This document shows, in pieces, positions 42,513 to 52,740 of a stretch of DNA of 64,000 nt. The notes under the pieces were generated by a model. It was given only the letters and a program-made list of their open reading frames with translations. It had not been told where the DNA came from and ran no database searches. Within the stretch, counting starts at the first letter, position 1. Each line of letters begins with the position of its first letter. The position numbers and the translations under genes were made by a program. The DNA lies in assembly GCF_030466625.1 (NCBI RefSeq), contig NZ_JADEVT010000005.1, positions 124,001 through 188,000 on the forward strand. The letters are read 5' to 3'. The stretch comes from Nocardioides sp. ChNu-153. Its GTDB lineage: Bacteria; Actinomycetota; Actinomycetes; Propionibacteriales; Nocardioidaceae.

Positions 42513-43703
42513 ATGTACCGACTCCGCAACGGCGTGCAGACCTACTCGTGGGGCTCCCCGGACGCGATCCCGCGGTTCCTGGGCGAGCGCCCCGACGGCA
42601 CCCCGGTCGCGGAGGTCTGGATCGGCACGCACCCGCTGCAGCCCTCGACCGCGGTCGACGCCGCGGGCGACGCGAAGCCGCTGTCGGACCTGACGGGCGA
42701 CCTGCCCTTCATGCTCAAGGTGCTCGCCGCCGCCCAGCCGCTCTCGCTGCAGGTGCACCCGAGCAAGTCGCAGGCCGAGGACGGGTACGCCGAGGAGGAG
42801 CGCGCGGGCATCCCGCTGGACGCCCCGAACCGGGTCTACAAGGACGCGAACCACAAGCCCGAGATGGTCTACGCGCTGACCACCTTCGACAGCCTCATCG
42901 GCTTCCGTCCCACGGTCGAGATCCTCCGGGTGCTGGCCCCGCTGGAGACGCCGCTGACGCAGCGCCTCGCCGAGGACCTGCGCGCCGACCCCGGGTTCGC
43001 CGGCATCGTGCGCCGCGTCGAGTGGCTGCTGTCGCAGGACGTCACGGCGGCCCAGGTCGGCGAGGTCGTCGGGGCGTGCCGCGCGCTCGGCAAGATGGGC
43101 ATGGACATCAAGCGGGCCTACTCCACGGCCGTCGAGATCTCGGAGTACTACCCCGACGACGTCGGCGTCGTGCTCTCCCTCATGCTCAACCGGATGACGC
43201 TGCAGCCGGGCGAGGCGGCGTACCTCGGGGCGGGCATCATCCACGCCCACCTCAAGGGCCTCTGCCTGGAGGTCATGGCCTCGTCCGACAACGTGCTGCG
43301 CGCGGGCCTGACGAAGAAGCACGTCGACCCGGCGGGCCTCGTCACCTGCCTCGGGGCGACGGGCATGGCCCGCATCGCGCGGGTGAACCCCGAGTTCGTG
43401 CTGGCGGAGACCGAGGTCTTCAGCCCCGCCGACGTCGAGTTCGCGCTCGCCGTCACGCAGGTCTCCCACGCCGACCCCGACGGGGTCGCGGTCGTGAGCG
43501 CCAAGCAGTCGCTGCTCATCTGCACCGGCGGCGAGGTCGAGGTGCGCTCGGCCGAGGGCGAGAAGGTGGCGCTGGCCCGGGGCGAGTCGGTGTTCCTCGG
43601 CCCCGACGACCGCGACTGCGTGGTCGTCGGCCTGGGCGAGGTGGCGCAGGCGTTCGAGCCCGCGCGCCGCGCCGTGCACTCCCGCCTGGTCGACGTCGTC
43701 TGA
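42513..43703 (+). CDS. manA: Mannose-6-phosphate isomerase, class I
   Basis: A 396-residue zinc cupin enzyme. YSWGSPDAIPRFLG, LPFMLKVLAAAQPLSLQVHPSK (zinc Gln and His) and MTLQPGEAAYLGAGIIHAHLKG are family signatures. Interconverts fructose-6-phosphate and mannose-6-phosphate for GDP-mannose, glycans and mycothiol-era envelope sugars. Stands alone between acyl-CoA dehydrogenase and speH. Confidence 0.93.
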   Translation: MYRLRNGVQTYSWGSPDAIPRFLGERPDGTPVAEVWIGTHPLQPSTAVDAAGDAKPLSDLTGDLPFMLKVLAAAQPLSLQVHPSKSQAEDGYAEEERAGIPLDAPNRVYKDANHKPEMVYALTTFDSLIGFRPTVEILRVLAPLETPLTQRLAEDLRADPGFAGIVRRVEWLLSQDVTAAQVGEVVGACRALGKMGMDIKRAYSTAVEISEYYPDDVGVVLSLMLNRMTLQPGEAAYLGAGIIHAHLKGLCLEVMASSDNVLRAGLTKKHVDPAGLVTCLGATGMARIARVNPEFVLAETEVFSPADVEFALAVTQVSHADPDGVAVVSAKQSLLICTGGEVEVRSAEGEKVALARGESVFLGPDDRDCVVVGLGEVAQAFEPARRAVHSRLVDVV

Positions 43704-43716
43704 GGACGGGCCGGGC

Positions 43717-44181
43717 TCAGTCCGGCGCCTGCACCGGCCGCATCGTGCGGGTCAGCCGGGTGCGCGACGCCGCCAGTCCGGCGCAGACGGCCGCGACGAT
43801 GGCCTCGCCCTCGAGCACGCCACAGGTCAGCAGGTCGACGTTCGCCAGCCGGTGCTCGGGCCAGGTGTGCACGGCGAGGTGCGACTGCGAGAGCACCAGC
43901 GAGGCGGTGACCGCGCCGTTCGGGAAGACGTGCCCGGCCTCGCCCAGCACCACCGCACCGCCGGCCGCGGCGGCCGCGCGCAGCAGCGCCCGGAGGGCGA
44001 CCTCGTCGGTGAGCAGCGTCGGGTGGTCGGTCCACACGTCGAGGGCGTAGGAGCACATCTCGTCGCCCGACGGCGCCGTCACCAGCGCGCCGAGGGCGGA
44101 CGGGACGGGCGGGGCGGTGGGCTCGGGCACGGCGGTGCAGCCTGCGTCGTGGCGGTGGGGCTCAAACCCCGCGCGGCTCAC
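43717..44181 (-). CDS. speH: S-adenosylmethionine decarboxylase proenzyme, prokaryotic class 1B-like
   Basis: A 154-residue pyruvoyl-type enzyme making decarboxylated AdoMet for spermidine. The processing/active-site block is SQSHLAVHTWPEHRLANVDLLTCG; Ser before His is the pyruvoyl precursor, and His and Cys catalytic residues are present. The residue before that Ser is Gln, where class 1B enzymes usually have Glu. GTG 44181 overlaps the upstream transporter stop (GTGA), giving a ~40-residue lead; ATG 44058 is an alternative start. No spermidine synthase is adjacent. Confidence 0.82.
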   Translation of the reverse strand: MSRAGFEPHRHDAGCTAVPEPTAPPVPSALGALVTAPSGDEMCSYALDVWTDHPTLLTDEVALRALLRAAAAAGGAVVLGEAGHVFPNGAVTASLVLSQSHLAVHTWPEHRLANVDLLTCGVLEGEAIVAAVCAGLAASRTRLTRTMRPVQAPD

Positions 44182-45428
44182 GCGGTGGCCGGACCCTCCT
44201 CGCGCAGCTCGGTCGGCGTCCGCCCGTCGTGGGTGTGCGGTACGTCGGGCAGCGCCGGGTGGGCGCCCGCGGGTCCGTCCGGGCCGTCGGCGCCGGCCGC
44301 GTCCTGCGGGTGGGCGTCGTCGGCGACCGCGTCGTCGATCCGCTCGTTGAGGTAGCGCAGCACCTCGGCGACGGTCGCCGCGACGGGCACGGCGAGGAAG
44401 GCGCCGGTGATGCCGAACAGGGTGGAGCCGGCGGTGACGGCCATGAGCACGACGGCGGCGTGCAGGTTCATCGACTTGCCCTGCAGCCACGGGGAGAGCA
44501 CGTTGCCCTCGAGCTGCTGCACCACGACGATGATGATGAGCACGATGAGGGCGTCGCCGGGGCCGTTGGTCACGAGGGTGACGAGGCCGGCCAGCGCACC
44601 GGCGGAGACCGCGCCGACGATCGGGATGAAGCCGGCGAAGAAGGTGAGGATCGCCAGCGGGATCGCCAGGGGCACCCCGATGATGACGAGGCCGAGGCCG
44701 ATGAGCACCGCGTCGATGAGGGAGACGAGCGCCTGGGTGCGGATGAAGCCGCCGAGGGTGTTCCACGCCCGGGCGCTGACCTCGACGAGGTGGCCGCCGG
44801 CGCGGTGGCCGCCGATGGCGGAGACCCAGGGCAGGAAGCGGTGGCCGTCCTTGATGAAGAGGAACGTGAGGATCAGCATCAGCACGAGGTTGATGAGGAT
44901 GTTCGTCACCGCGCTGATGCCGGTGATGACGCCCGAGCTGATCGCGGACGCCTGGCTGGAGATCTCGTCCTGGAGGGTGGAGAGCGCGTCGGTGATCTGA
45001 CCGTCGCTGACCCCGAGCGGGCCGTCGGTGAGCCAGGTCCGGATCTGCCCGACGCCGTCGACGGCCGAGTCGGCGATGTCGTTGGACTGCCCGGCGATCT
45101 GGGGGGCGAGGAGGAACCCGACGAGCACGAGGCTGCCGAGGAACCCGAGCATCACCCCGGCCGCCGCGAGGCCGGACGGCACACCGCGCTTGCGCAGGAA
45201 CGCGGTCGGCGGTCCGAGGACGGTGGAGAGCACGAGGGCCAGCGAGACGGGGAACCACACCATCCACGTGTGGCCGACGGCCCAGCCGAGGATGAACAGG
45301 GCGGCGGCGCCGACGACGACGCGCACGCCCCAGACGTTGATGCGCGAGAGCCCGCGGTCGATCACGTCCGCGCGGTCGGGCACGGTGCGGGGATGGCGGT
45401 CGGGCGCGGGGCTCGTCACGCCCACCAC
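44178..45428 (-). CDS. AI-2E family transporter
   Basis: A 416-residue membrane protein with ~7-8 helices. FFAGFIPIVGAVSAGALAGLVTL and VVQQLEGNVLSPWLQGKSMNLHAAVVL are the family motifs. Members include AI-2 exporter TqsA and Na+/H+ antiporters, so the substrate is open. A charged His/Asp-rich C-terminal tail follows. It is upstream of, and overlaps, speH. Start GTG 45428 (several nearby GTGs). Confidence 0.87.
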   Translation of the reverse strand: MVGVTSPAPDRHPRTVPDRADVIDRGLSRINVWGVRVVVGAAALFILGWAVGHTWMVWFPVSLALVLSTVLGPPTAFLRKRGVPSGLAAAGVMLGFLGSLVLVGFLLAPQIAGQSNDIADSAVDGVGQIRTWLTDGPLGVSDGQITDALSTLQDEISSQASAISSGVITGISAVTNILINLVLMLILTFLFIKDGHRFLPWVSAIGGHRAGGHLVEVSARAWNTLGGFIRTQALVSLIDAVLIGLGLVIIGVPLAIPLAILTFFAGFIPIVGAVSAGALAGLVTLVTNGPGDALIVLIIIVVVQQLEGNVLSPWLQGKSMNLHAAVVLMAVTAGSTLFGITGAFLAVPVAATVAEVLRYLNERIDDAVADDAHPQDAAGADGPDGPAGAHPALPDVPHTHDGRTPTELREEGPATA

Positions 45429-45512
45429 CCTAGGTGTCGCCTCCCGAGCCGGGTCGTGCGGAGGCGCCTTGTTACCGACGAGTCACCTAAATCACGTGCC
45501 CCCGTTCCCACG

Positions 45513-45535
45513 ATGACAGTAATGGTGTCATTATC
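45513..45535. promoter_or_regulatory. Candidate operator/promoter of the fadA-fadB operon
   Basis: Inverted repeat ATGACA-N7-TGTCAT followed by TATC; matches 38359-38381. A possible promoter (TTCCCA 45505-45510, CATTAT 45529-45534, 18-bp spacer) would be covered by a bound regulator. Confidence 0.62.
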
Positions 45536-45613
45536 GGATCCGGACCTGGATCTCCCCGAGCTGCGACGCGGGTGCAGATCCCCACACGACCATCGAGGCA
45601 GGCAAGGACCGAC

Positions 45614-46825
<1,212 letters not shown>

Positions 46826-46855
46826 GCGTCGTACCGGACATCGAGAGAGGAACCC

Positions 46856-49054
46856 ATGACCGAGCAGAGCGCCGTCCGCTACGACAAGGACGCCGACGGG
46901 ATCGTCACGCTGACGCTGGACGACCCGAACCAGAGCGCCAACACCATGAACGAGCTCTACCGCACGTCGATGACCGACGCGGTGGAGAAGCTGTACGCCG
47001 AGCCGGAGGGCTCGGTGAAGGGTGTCGTCATCGCCAGCGCCAAGAAGACCTTCTTCGCCGGCGGTGACCTCAAGGGCATGGTGCAGACCACGCCGGACGA
47101 CGCCGCCGACGTGTTCGCGATGGTCGAGGACGTCAAGGCCGCGCTGCGTCGCCTCGAGCTCCACCCCGCGCCCGTGGTCGCCGCCATCAACGGCGCCGCG
47201 CTCGGTGGCGGGCTGGAGATCGCGCTCGCCGCGAACCACCGGGTCGCGTGGGACAGCCCGAAGGTGCAGATCGGCCTGCCCGAGGTGCAGCTGGGGCTCC
47301 TGCCCGGCGGCGGCGGCGTCACCCGCACGGTGCGCATGTTCGGCCTGCAGACCGCGCTGATGGACGTCCTGCTCCAGGGCACGCGCTTCAAGCCGGCCCA
47401 GGCGAAGGAGAAGGGCCTGGTCGACGAGCTGGTCGCCGACCTCGACGGCCTCCTGCCCGCCGCGAAGGCGTGGCTCGCGTCGGTCGCGGGCGACGCGGAC
47501 GCGGGCAAGCAGCCCTGGGACCGCCCGGGCTACAAGATGCCCGGCGGCACCCCGTCCACCCCGAAGCTCGCCCAGTTCCTCCCGGCCTTCCCGGCGCTGC
47601 TGCGCCAGCAGGTCAAGGGCGCGCCGTACCAGGCGCCGCGGGCGATCCTGTCCGCCGCCGTCGAGGGCGCGCAGGTCGACTTCGACACCGCCTCGCGCAT
47701 CGAGTCGCGCTACCTGACCGGCCTCGTCGTCGGCCAGCAGAGCAAGAACATGATCCAGGCGTTCTTCTTCGACCTGCAGGCGATCAACGGCGGCTCGCTG
47801 CGTCCTGACGGCCACGAGAAGTACGTCGGCCGCAAGGTCGGCGTGCTCGGCGCCGGCATGATGGGCGCGGGCATCGCGTACGTGTTCGCCAAGTCGGGCG
47901 CGCAGGTCGTGCTGAAGGACGTCACGACCGAGGCCGCCGAGCGCGGCAAGGCGTACTCGGAGAAGCTGCTCGACAAGGCGGTCTCCCGCGGTCGCGAGAC
48001 CGAGGAGGGCAAGGCCGAGTTCCTCTCGCGCATCCACGCCACCGCCGACCCGGCCGACTTCGCGGGCGTCGACGTGGTCGTCGAGGCCGTCTTCGAGGAC
48101 CCGTCGCTGAAGGCCAAGGTGTTCGCCGAGATCGCCGAGCACGTCAACCCGGACGCGCTGCTGTGCTCGAACACCTCGACGCTGCCCATCACCGAGCTGG
48201 CCCAGGGCGTCGACCGTCCGAAGGACTTCATCGGCCTGCACTTCTTCAGCCCCGTCGACAAGATGCCGCTGGTGGAGATCATCCGCGGCGAGGAGACCGA
48301 CGACGCGGCGCTGGCGAAGGCCTACGACCTGGTGCAGCAGATCAAGAAGACGCCGATCGTCGTCAACGACAGCCGCGGCTTCTACACCTCCCGCGTCATC
48401 GGCTTCATGGTCAACGAGGGCCTGCAGCTGCTCGCCGAGGGCGTGCACCCGCAGACCCTGGAGCGCGCGGTCACGCAGGCCGGCTACCCGGTCGGCACGC
48501 TGCAGCTCTCCGACGAGCTCAACATGGAGCTCATGGCCAAGATCGCCAAGGCCACGGCGGACGCGGCCGAGCGCGACGGCCTCGACTACGTGCCGCACCC
48601 GGGGCTGAAGGTCGTCGAGAAGATGATCGAGATCGGTCGTCCCTCGCGCCTCAAGGGCGCCGGCTTCTACGAGTACGACGAGTCCGGCAAGCGCCAGGGC
48701 CTGTGGAAGGGCCTCGCCGAGACCTTCCCGGTCGCGGAGCAGCAGCCGCCGCTGCGCGACGTGCAGGACCGCGTGCTCGTGCTCGAGGCGCTCGAGACGG
48801 CCAAGTGCTTCGAGGAGGACGTCATCACCTCGGCGGCCGCCGCGAACATCGGCTCGATCATGGGCATCGGCTTCCCGCCGTACACGGGTGGCGCGGCCCA
48901 GTTCATGACCGGCTACGAGGGCGCCGACGGCGAGATCGGCCTCGCGGCCTTCGTCAAGCGCGCCGACGAGCTGGCGGAGAAGTACGGCGACCGCTTCCGG
49001 CCGACCGACCACCTCCGCAAGATGGCCGCCAACGGGGAGTCCTTCCCCGCCTGA
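46856..49054 (+). CDS. fadB: Fatty-acid oxidation multifunctional protein (enoyl-CoA hydratase / 3-hydroxyacyl-CoA dehydrogenase)
   Basis: A 732-residue fusion. Residues 1-~190 are an enoyl-CoA hydratase ([36 protein letters not shown]). The NAD-binding dehydrogenase begins near 325 ([21 protein letters not shown]) with [16 protein letters not shown], followed by two C-terminal dehydrogenase domains. Carries hydration and oxidation of acyl-CoA; acts with the adjacent thiolase. GAGAGGA before ATG 46856. Confidence 0.95.
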   Translation: MTEQSAVRYDKDADGIVTLTLDDPNQSANTMNELYRTSMTDAVEKLYAEPEGSVKGVVIASAKKTFFAGGDLKGMVQTTPDDAADVFAMVEDVKAALRRLELHPAPVVAAINGAALGGGLEIALAANHRVAWDSPKVQIGLPEVQLGLLPGGGGVTRTVRMFGLQTALMDVLLQGTRFKPAQAKEKGLVDELVADLDGLLPAAKAWLASVAGDADAGKQPWDRPGYKMPGGTPSTPKLAQFLPAFPALLRQQVKGAPYQAPRAILSAAVEGAQVDFDTASRIESRYLTGLVVGQQSKNMIQAFFFDLQAINGGSLRPDGHEKYVGRKVGVLGAGMMGAGIAYVFAKSGAQVVLKDVTTEAAERGKAYSEKLLDKAVSRGRETEEGKAEFLSRIHATADPADFAGVDVVVEAVFEDPSLKAKVFAEIAEHVNPDALLCSNTSTLPITELAQGVDRPKDFIGLHFFSPVDKMPLVEIIRGEETDDAALAKAYDLVQQIKKTPIVVNDSRGFYTSRVIGFMVNEGLQLLAEGVHPQTLERAVTQAGYPVGTLQLSDELNMELMAKIAKATADAAERDGLDYVPHPGLKVVEKMIEIGRPSRLKGAGFYEYDESGKRQGLWKGLAETFPVAEQQPPLRDVQDRVLVLEALETAKCFEEDVITSAAAANIGSIMGIGFPPYTGGAAQFMTGYEGADGEIGLAAFVKRADELAEKYGDRFRPTDHLRKMAANGESFPA

Positions 49055-49199
49055 CGGCCCTCCGCGACCCACCACCGGGCCGGTGCCCCTCCCCAGGGGG
49101 CACCGGCCCGGTGCTGTCGTCGGCGGGCTCCCGGCGCGTCCTTGGAGACGTGGCTACCGTGGGGGAGGACCGGACGACGAAGCACGGAAGGGGAACGAC

Positions 49200-49373
49200 A
49201 TGGGTATCGCGGACAAGGCGAAGAACACCGTCGAGGACCTGGGCGGCAAGTCCAAGGAGCACGTGGGCGACGCCACCGGCGACGACGAGCTCAAGGCCGA
49301 GGGCAAGAAGGACCAGACGAAGTCCTCGCTCAAGCAGGCCGGCGAGAACGTCAAGGACGCCTTCAAGTCCTGA
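49200..49373 (+). CDS. CsbD family stress protein
   Basis: A 57-residue hydrophilic protein: MGIADKAKNTVEDLGGKSKE and later QAGENVKDAF, the CsbD pattern (general-stress, small helical). GGAAGGGG lies just upstream. A strong hairpin follows the stop. Function of the family is not defined beyond stress induction. Confidence 0.87.
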   Translation: MGIADKAKNTVEDLGGKSKEHVGDATGDDELKAEGKKDQTKSSLKQAGENVKDAFKS

Positions 49374-49387
49374 GGTCTCGACGCACC

Positions 49388-49421
49388 ACGACGGGCTCCC
49401 CGATGATCGGGGGGCCCGTCG
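49388..49421 (+). terminator. Hairpin terminator after the CsbD gene
   Basis: Stem CGACGGGC with GCCCGTCG plus inner TCCCC/GGGGG pairs around GATGAT. Ends 15-50 bp after the CsbD stop. Confidence 0.65.
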
Positions 49422-49497
49422 TCGCGTCCGGGCCCATCCGGCGGGCCCGCGGCACCGAACCCCTGATGACCCCGACCGACCCCCTCCGAGGAGCACC

Positions 49498-49980
49498 ATG
49501 AGCACCCTGTCCGACTTCACCGCGACCCGGCTCGACGGCACCGAGGAGTCCCTGGAGGCGTACGCCGGACGGGTCGTGCTCGTCGTGAACACCGCCAGCA
49601 ACTGCGGCTTCACGCCGCAGTACGAGGGTCTCGAGCAGCTCTACCGCACGTACGGCGAGCAGGGCCTCGTCGTGCTCGGGTTCCCGTGCAACCAGTTCGC
49701 GGGCCAGGAGCCCGGCGGGGCCGACGACATCGGCGAGTTCTGCCAGCGCAACTACGGCGTCTCGTTCCCCATGTTCGACAAGGTCGACGTGAACGGCTCC
49801 GACGCCCACCCCGTCTTCGACTGGCTGAAGAAGGAGAAGGGCGGCCTGCTCGGCGGTCGCATCAAGTGGAACTTCACCAAGTTCCTCGTGGGGCGCGACG
49901 GCACGGTCGTGAAGCGCTACGGCCCCACCACGAAGCCCGCCGACATCGCCGCCGACATCGAGAAGGCGCTCGCGGCCTGA
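49498..49980 (+). CDS. Glutathione peroxidase-family thiol peroxidase
   Basis: A 160-residue thioredoxin-fold peroxidase. The peroxidatic Cys is in VVNTASNCGFTPQYEGL, and LGFPCNQFAGQEPG and IKWNFTKFLV are family motifs with Gln and Trp of the catalytic tetrad. Actinobacterial members normally use thioredoxin or mycothiol rather than glutathione. RBS CGAGGAG just before ATG 49498. Confidence 0.92.
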   Translation: MSTLSDFTATRLDGTEESLEAYAGRVVLVVNTASNCGFTPQYEGLEQLYRTYGEQGLVVLGFPCNQFAGQEPGGADDIGEFCQRNYGVSFPMFDKVDVNGSDAHPVFDWLKKEKGGLLGGRIKWNFTKFLVGRDGTVVKRYGPTTKPADIAADIEKALAA

Positions 49981-49998
49981 CGCTCCTCCCGCTCGCGC

Positions 49999-50194
49999 GG
50001 TGGTTGAGGTGGGTGCGCTAGCACCCCTCGAAACCACGCTGACCTACTCCGGTGGTTTCGAGGGCCGCTGGGGCGGCCACCTCAACCACCGGATGTCGGT
50101 GGTTGAGGTGGGTTGCTCTGGCAACCCCTCGAAACCACGACCGGGTTCCCTGGGTGGTTTCGAGGGCGGCTGGGGCGGCCACCTCGACCACCGG
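49999..50194. repeat. Dispersed hairpin repeat family A, four units in alternating orientation
   Basis: Units at about 49999-50037, 50051-50092, 50098-50138 and 50153-50194 alternate between GGTGGTTGAGG... and GGTGGTTTCGAGG... forms; each is a ~40-bp hairpin. Same family as 18843-18954. They fill the space between convergent gpx and GH6 genes. Confidence 0.78.
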
Positions 50195-50209
50195 ACGGGG
50201 TCGGCGGCC

Positions 50210-51283
50210 TCAGCGGCCGAGCAGGCGCCGCGCTCCCGTCGCCCACCACTGGCCGGCGGCGGGGCCGCCGTTGCAGGCGCCGTCCGACTCGCCGGGGCGC
50301 TTGACCCACGCGTAGAAGTCGACGCCGTTCGCGTTCACGACCTTCGGCTTGCTGCCCAGGCGGGCGGCGGCGGTGTTGCACCACGAGCCGTCGCGCGCGG
50401 GGCCGGCGCCGTTGCGGGAGGTGTCGACGAGCTGGCGCTTGCCGGCGTACCCCCGGGTGGCGAGCGCCGCGACCAGCGACCGGCCGTAGGCGAGCTCGTC
50501 GTTGGTGGTGCGGTAGTTGCTGACGTTCGTCGCGACGCCGCGCGCCCACTGCACGCCCGACTGGGACAGGCGGTCGGCCATGACGTTCGCGGAGTGCCAC
50601 GACGAGTGGCCCGAATCGACGTACACCCACGTGCCGTTGCGCGCGAACGTGTAGGTCGCGTAACGGATGAGCGACGTCCACAGCTCCTGCCCGGCGCACG
50701 AGCCGAGCAGGCCGAGCGCGTCCGGCTCGAGCACGACGACGGCCCCCTTGCCCTTGAGGCCCAGCGCGATCTGCTCCACCCAGAGGCGGTACGAACGGGG
50801 GTCGAACCCGCCTGAGGAGTGGCTGCCGCAGTCGCGGTTGGGCAGCCCGTAGACCGCGATCATGGGCGTGCGGTTCTTCTGCCGGCCGTAGTCCGCCCAC
50901 GCCGCGGCCGCCGCGCGCGCCCGGCCGACCGGCACCGCCTCGGTGAACCAGCGGGTGTGCGTGTTCGCCGCGATGGGGGTGTACGTCGCGTCCTTGCGCG
51001 CGGCGACCATGGCCGGGCTCGACGGGTCGACGAGCACCCCGCGCCGCAGTCGGATGTCGACGGCCGCGGCCGCCTGGACCGCGGGCGCCTGGACCTCAGG
51101 TGCCGGGGCTGCGGGTCCCCCGTCCACCAGGGCCGCCGGGGCGGGCGTCGCCGCGCGGGCCGACCCCGTCAGACCCGTCAGGCCGGTCAGCAGCGTCGCG
51201 AGGAGCACGACGGCGAGCGCGGCGGGGACGAGGACGAGGTGCGCGGCGCGGGCAGGCGTCAGCGCGGACGAGGTGGGGGGCAC
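50210..51283 (-). CDS. Secreted glycoside hydrolase family 6 (cellulase/cellobiohydrolase-like)
   Basis: A 357-residue secreted enzyme starting at GTG 51283. A signal peptide (LVLVPAALAVVLLATLLTGLTGLTG, cleavage near SARA-ATP) and an Ala/Pro linker precede a GH6 domain: IAVYGLPNRDCGSHSSGG, VVLEPDALG with the catalytic acid Asp, GVATNVSNYRTT, and WCNTAAARLG. Hydrolyses beta-1,4-glucan in the known family. No carbohydrate-binding module is visible. Confidence 0.9.
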   Translation of the reverse strand: MPPTSSALTPARAAHLVLVPAALAVVLLATLLTGLTGLTGSARAATPAPAALVDGGPAAPAPEVQAPAVQAAAAVDIRLRRGVLVDPSSPAMVAARKDATYTPIAANTHTRWFTEAVPVGRARAAAAAWADYGRQKNRTPMIAVYGLPNRDCGSHSSGGFDPRSYRLWVEQIALGLKGKGAVVVLEPDALGLLGSCAGQELWTSLIRYATYTFARNGTWVYVDSGHSSWHSANVMADRLSQSGVQWARGVATNVSNYRTTNDELAYGRSLVAALATRGYAGKRQLVDTSRNGAGPARDGSWCNTAAARLGSKPKVVNANGVDFYAWVKRPGESDGACNGGPAAGQWWATGARRLLGR

Positions 51284-51350
51284 TGCCGCAGCCTAGGGCG
51301 GCGCGACCCGGCCCGGGCGGGCGTCGGTGGGACCTGCAGAGAAACAGCGC

Positions 51351-51394
51351 TTGGCTTGAGCCGACCTCCGGCGTACTGTCGCGATATATCGCGA
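51351..51394 (+). promoter_or_regulatory. Promoter and palindromic operator of the PadR-DUF1707 operon
   Basis: -35 TTGGCT (51351-51356) and -10 TACTGT (51374-51379) have a 17-bp spacer. A perfect 16-bp palindrome TCGCGATATATCGCGA (51379-51394) overlaps the -10 edge and the likely start site. It is a good autoregulatory PadR site. Confidence 0.72.
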
Positions 51395-51438
51395 GCGGTC
51401 GACGACCGTACGGCCGCGACGGACGGAGGGAGCAGCAC

Positions 51439-52155
51439 ATGTGGGACGCCGACAAGGTCGACGGCTTCGACGACGACGACCAGGAGAACGGCTGGGAGCG
51501 GGGGCGCCACCAGCACCCGCGCGAGGGGGGCCGCCGCGGTGACTTCCCGGCGTGGCCCGGCCTGGGCGGGCCGTTCGGCCCGGCCGGCCTCGGCGCCGCG
51601 TTCGGTCCGCGGCGCGGCGGTGGGCGTCACGGCCAGCCCGTGCCGCCGTGGGTCGCCGGTCTGCTCGGCTTCGACGCTCCGCCGCAGCGCGGCCACGGCG
51701 GCGGGCCGAAGGTGCGGCGTGGCGACGTCCGCGCGGCGATCCTCGACGTGCTCGCGTCGGGACCGCGCAACGGCTACCAGGTGATCAACGAGATCGCGGA
51801 GCGCTCGCACGGCGCCTGGAAGCCGTCGCCGGGCTCCGTCTACCCGACCATCCAGCAGCTCGAGGACGAGGGCCTCGTCGTCGCCGACGACGCGCAGGGC
51901 CGCCGTACCCTCACCCTCAGCGACGAGGGGCAGGCGTACGTCGCGCGCCACGCCGACGAGCTGGCCGCCGTGTGGCGTCCGTTCGCGCCGCGGGCCGAGG
52001 CGCCGCAGGGCGCGCTCCCCGAGATCGGCCAGGTCATGAACGCGTTGTGGCAGATCGTGTCGACCGGCACCGACGCCCAGCGGGCGGAGGCCCTGACGGT
52101 GCTCGCCGAGGCGCGGCGCCGGCTGTACGGGATCCTCGCGGAGGGCGACCGGTGA
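51439..52155 (+). CDS. PadR-family transcriptional regulator with Gly/Arg-rich N-terminus
   Basis: A 238-residue protein. Residues 1-~95 are acidic then Gly/Arg/Pro-rich and disordered. The winged helix is VRAAILDVLASGPRNGYQVINEIAERSHGAWKPSPGSVYPTIQQLEDEGLV; a helical C-terminal dimerisation part follows. Its stop overlaps the DUF1707 gene start (GTGA). Strong palindrome upstream. Confidence 0.9.
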   Translation: MWDADKVDGFDDDDQENGWERGRHQHPREGGRRGDFPAWPGLGGPFGPAGLGAAFGPRRGGGRHGQPVPPWVAGLLGFDAPPQRGHGGGPKVRRGDVRAAILDVLASGPRNGYQVINEIAERSHGAWKPSPGSVYPTIQQLEDEGLVVADDAQGRRTLTLSDEGQAYVARHADELAAVWRPFAPRAEAPQGALPEIGQVMNALWQIVSTGTDAQRAEALTVLAEARRRLYGILAEGDR

Positions 52156-52643
52156 GCGAGGCCGGCCGGGTGCGGCTCTCCGACGCGGAGCGGCAGGACG
52201 CCGCGGCCGCGCTCGGCACCCACTTCGCCGAGGGCCGGCTCGACCCCGTCGAGCACGACGAGCGCTCCACCGCCGTGTGGGCGGCGCGCTTCGCCGAGGA
52301 CCTGCAGCCCGTGTTCGCGGACCTGCCGGCGCCTCACCCCGGGGCGCTCGCCCCGGCGCGGGCGCACGACTGGAACGCGCAGCGCCCGGCCGCGCGGAAG
52401 CGGGGCGCCCGGGGCGCCCGGGGTGACGGACCGCCGGCCTTCGTGCCGACCGCGGTGCTCGTCGCGCTGCTCGTCGGCGGTGTCCTGCTGGGTGTCGCGG
52501 TGCTGAAGGTGCTGGTCGCCGTCGTGCCGCTCCTCCTGCTCGGCGGGCTGGCGTTCCTGGCGGTCCGCCGCATCGCCGGCCGGGGCGCGGCCGGCCCGCG
52601 CGGGACGCTCCCGGGGCGGGGAGGGCCGCCGTACCGCTGCTGA
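52152..52643 (+). CDS. DUF1707 domain membrane protein
   Basis: A 163-residue protein starting at GTG 52152. The N-terminal DUF1707/SHOCT-like domain reads VRLSDAERQDAAAALGTHFAEGRLDPVEHDERSTAVWAARFAEDLQPVFADLP; two hydrophobic segments (VPTAVLVALLVGGVLLGVAVL and VLVAVVPLLLLGGLAFLAV) follow. Common companion of PadR genes in actinobacteria; function unknown. Confidence 0.82.
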   Translation: MSEAGRVRLSDAERQDAAAALGTHFAEGRLDPVEHDERSTAVWAARFAEDLQPVFADLPAPHPGALAPARAHDWNAQRPAARKRGARGARGDGPPAFVPTAVLVALLVGGVLLGVAVLKVLVAVVPLLLLGGLAFLAVRRIAGRGAAGPRGTLPGRGGPPYRC

Positions 52644-52656
52644 GGGCGGGTACGAC

Positions 52657-52698
52657 GACGCCCCCGCTCCCCGGTGATGACCGGGAGGCGGGGGCGTC
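52657..52698. terminator. Bidirectional hairpin terminator
   Basis: Stem GACGCCCCCGC with GCGGGGGCGTC, inner TCCCGG/CCGGGA-type pairs, between the convergent DUF1707 and YceI genes. Confidence 0.72.
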
Positions 52699-52740
52699 GG
52701 GTGCGTCGGGGGTCGCCCGGCGCGCTGGGGGAGTGCGTGC

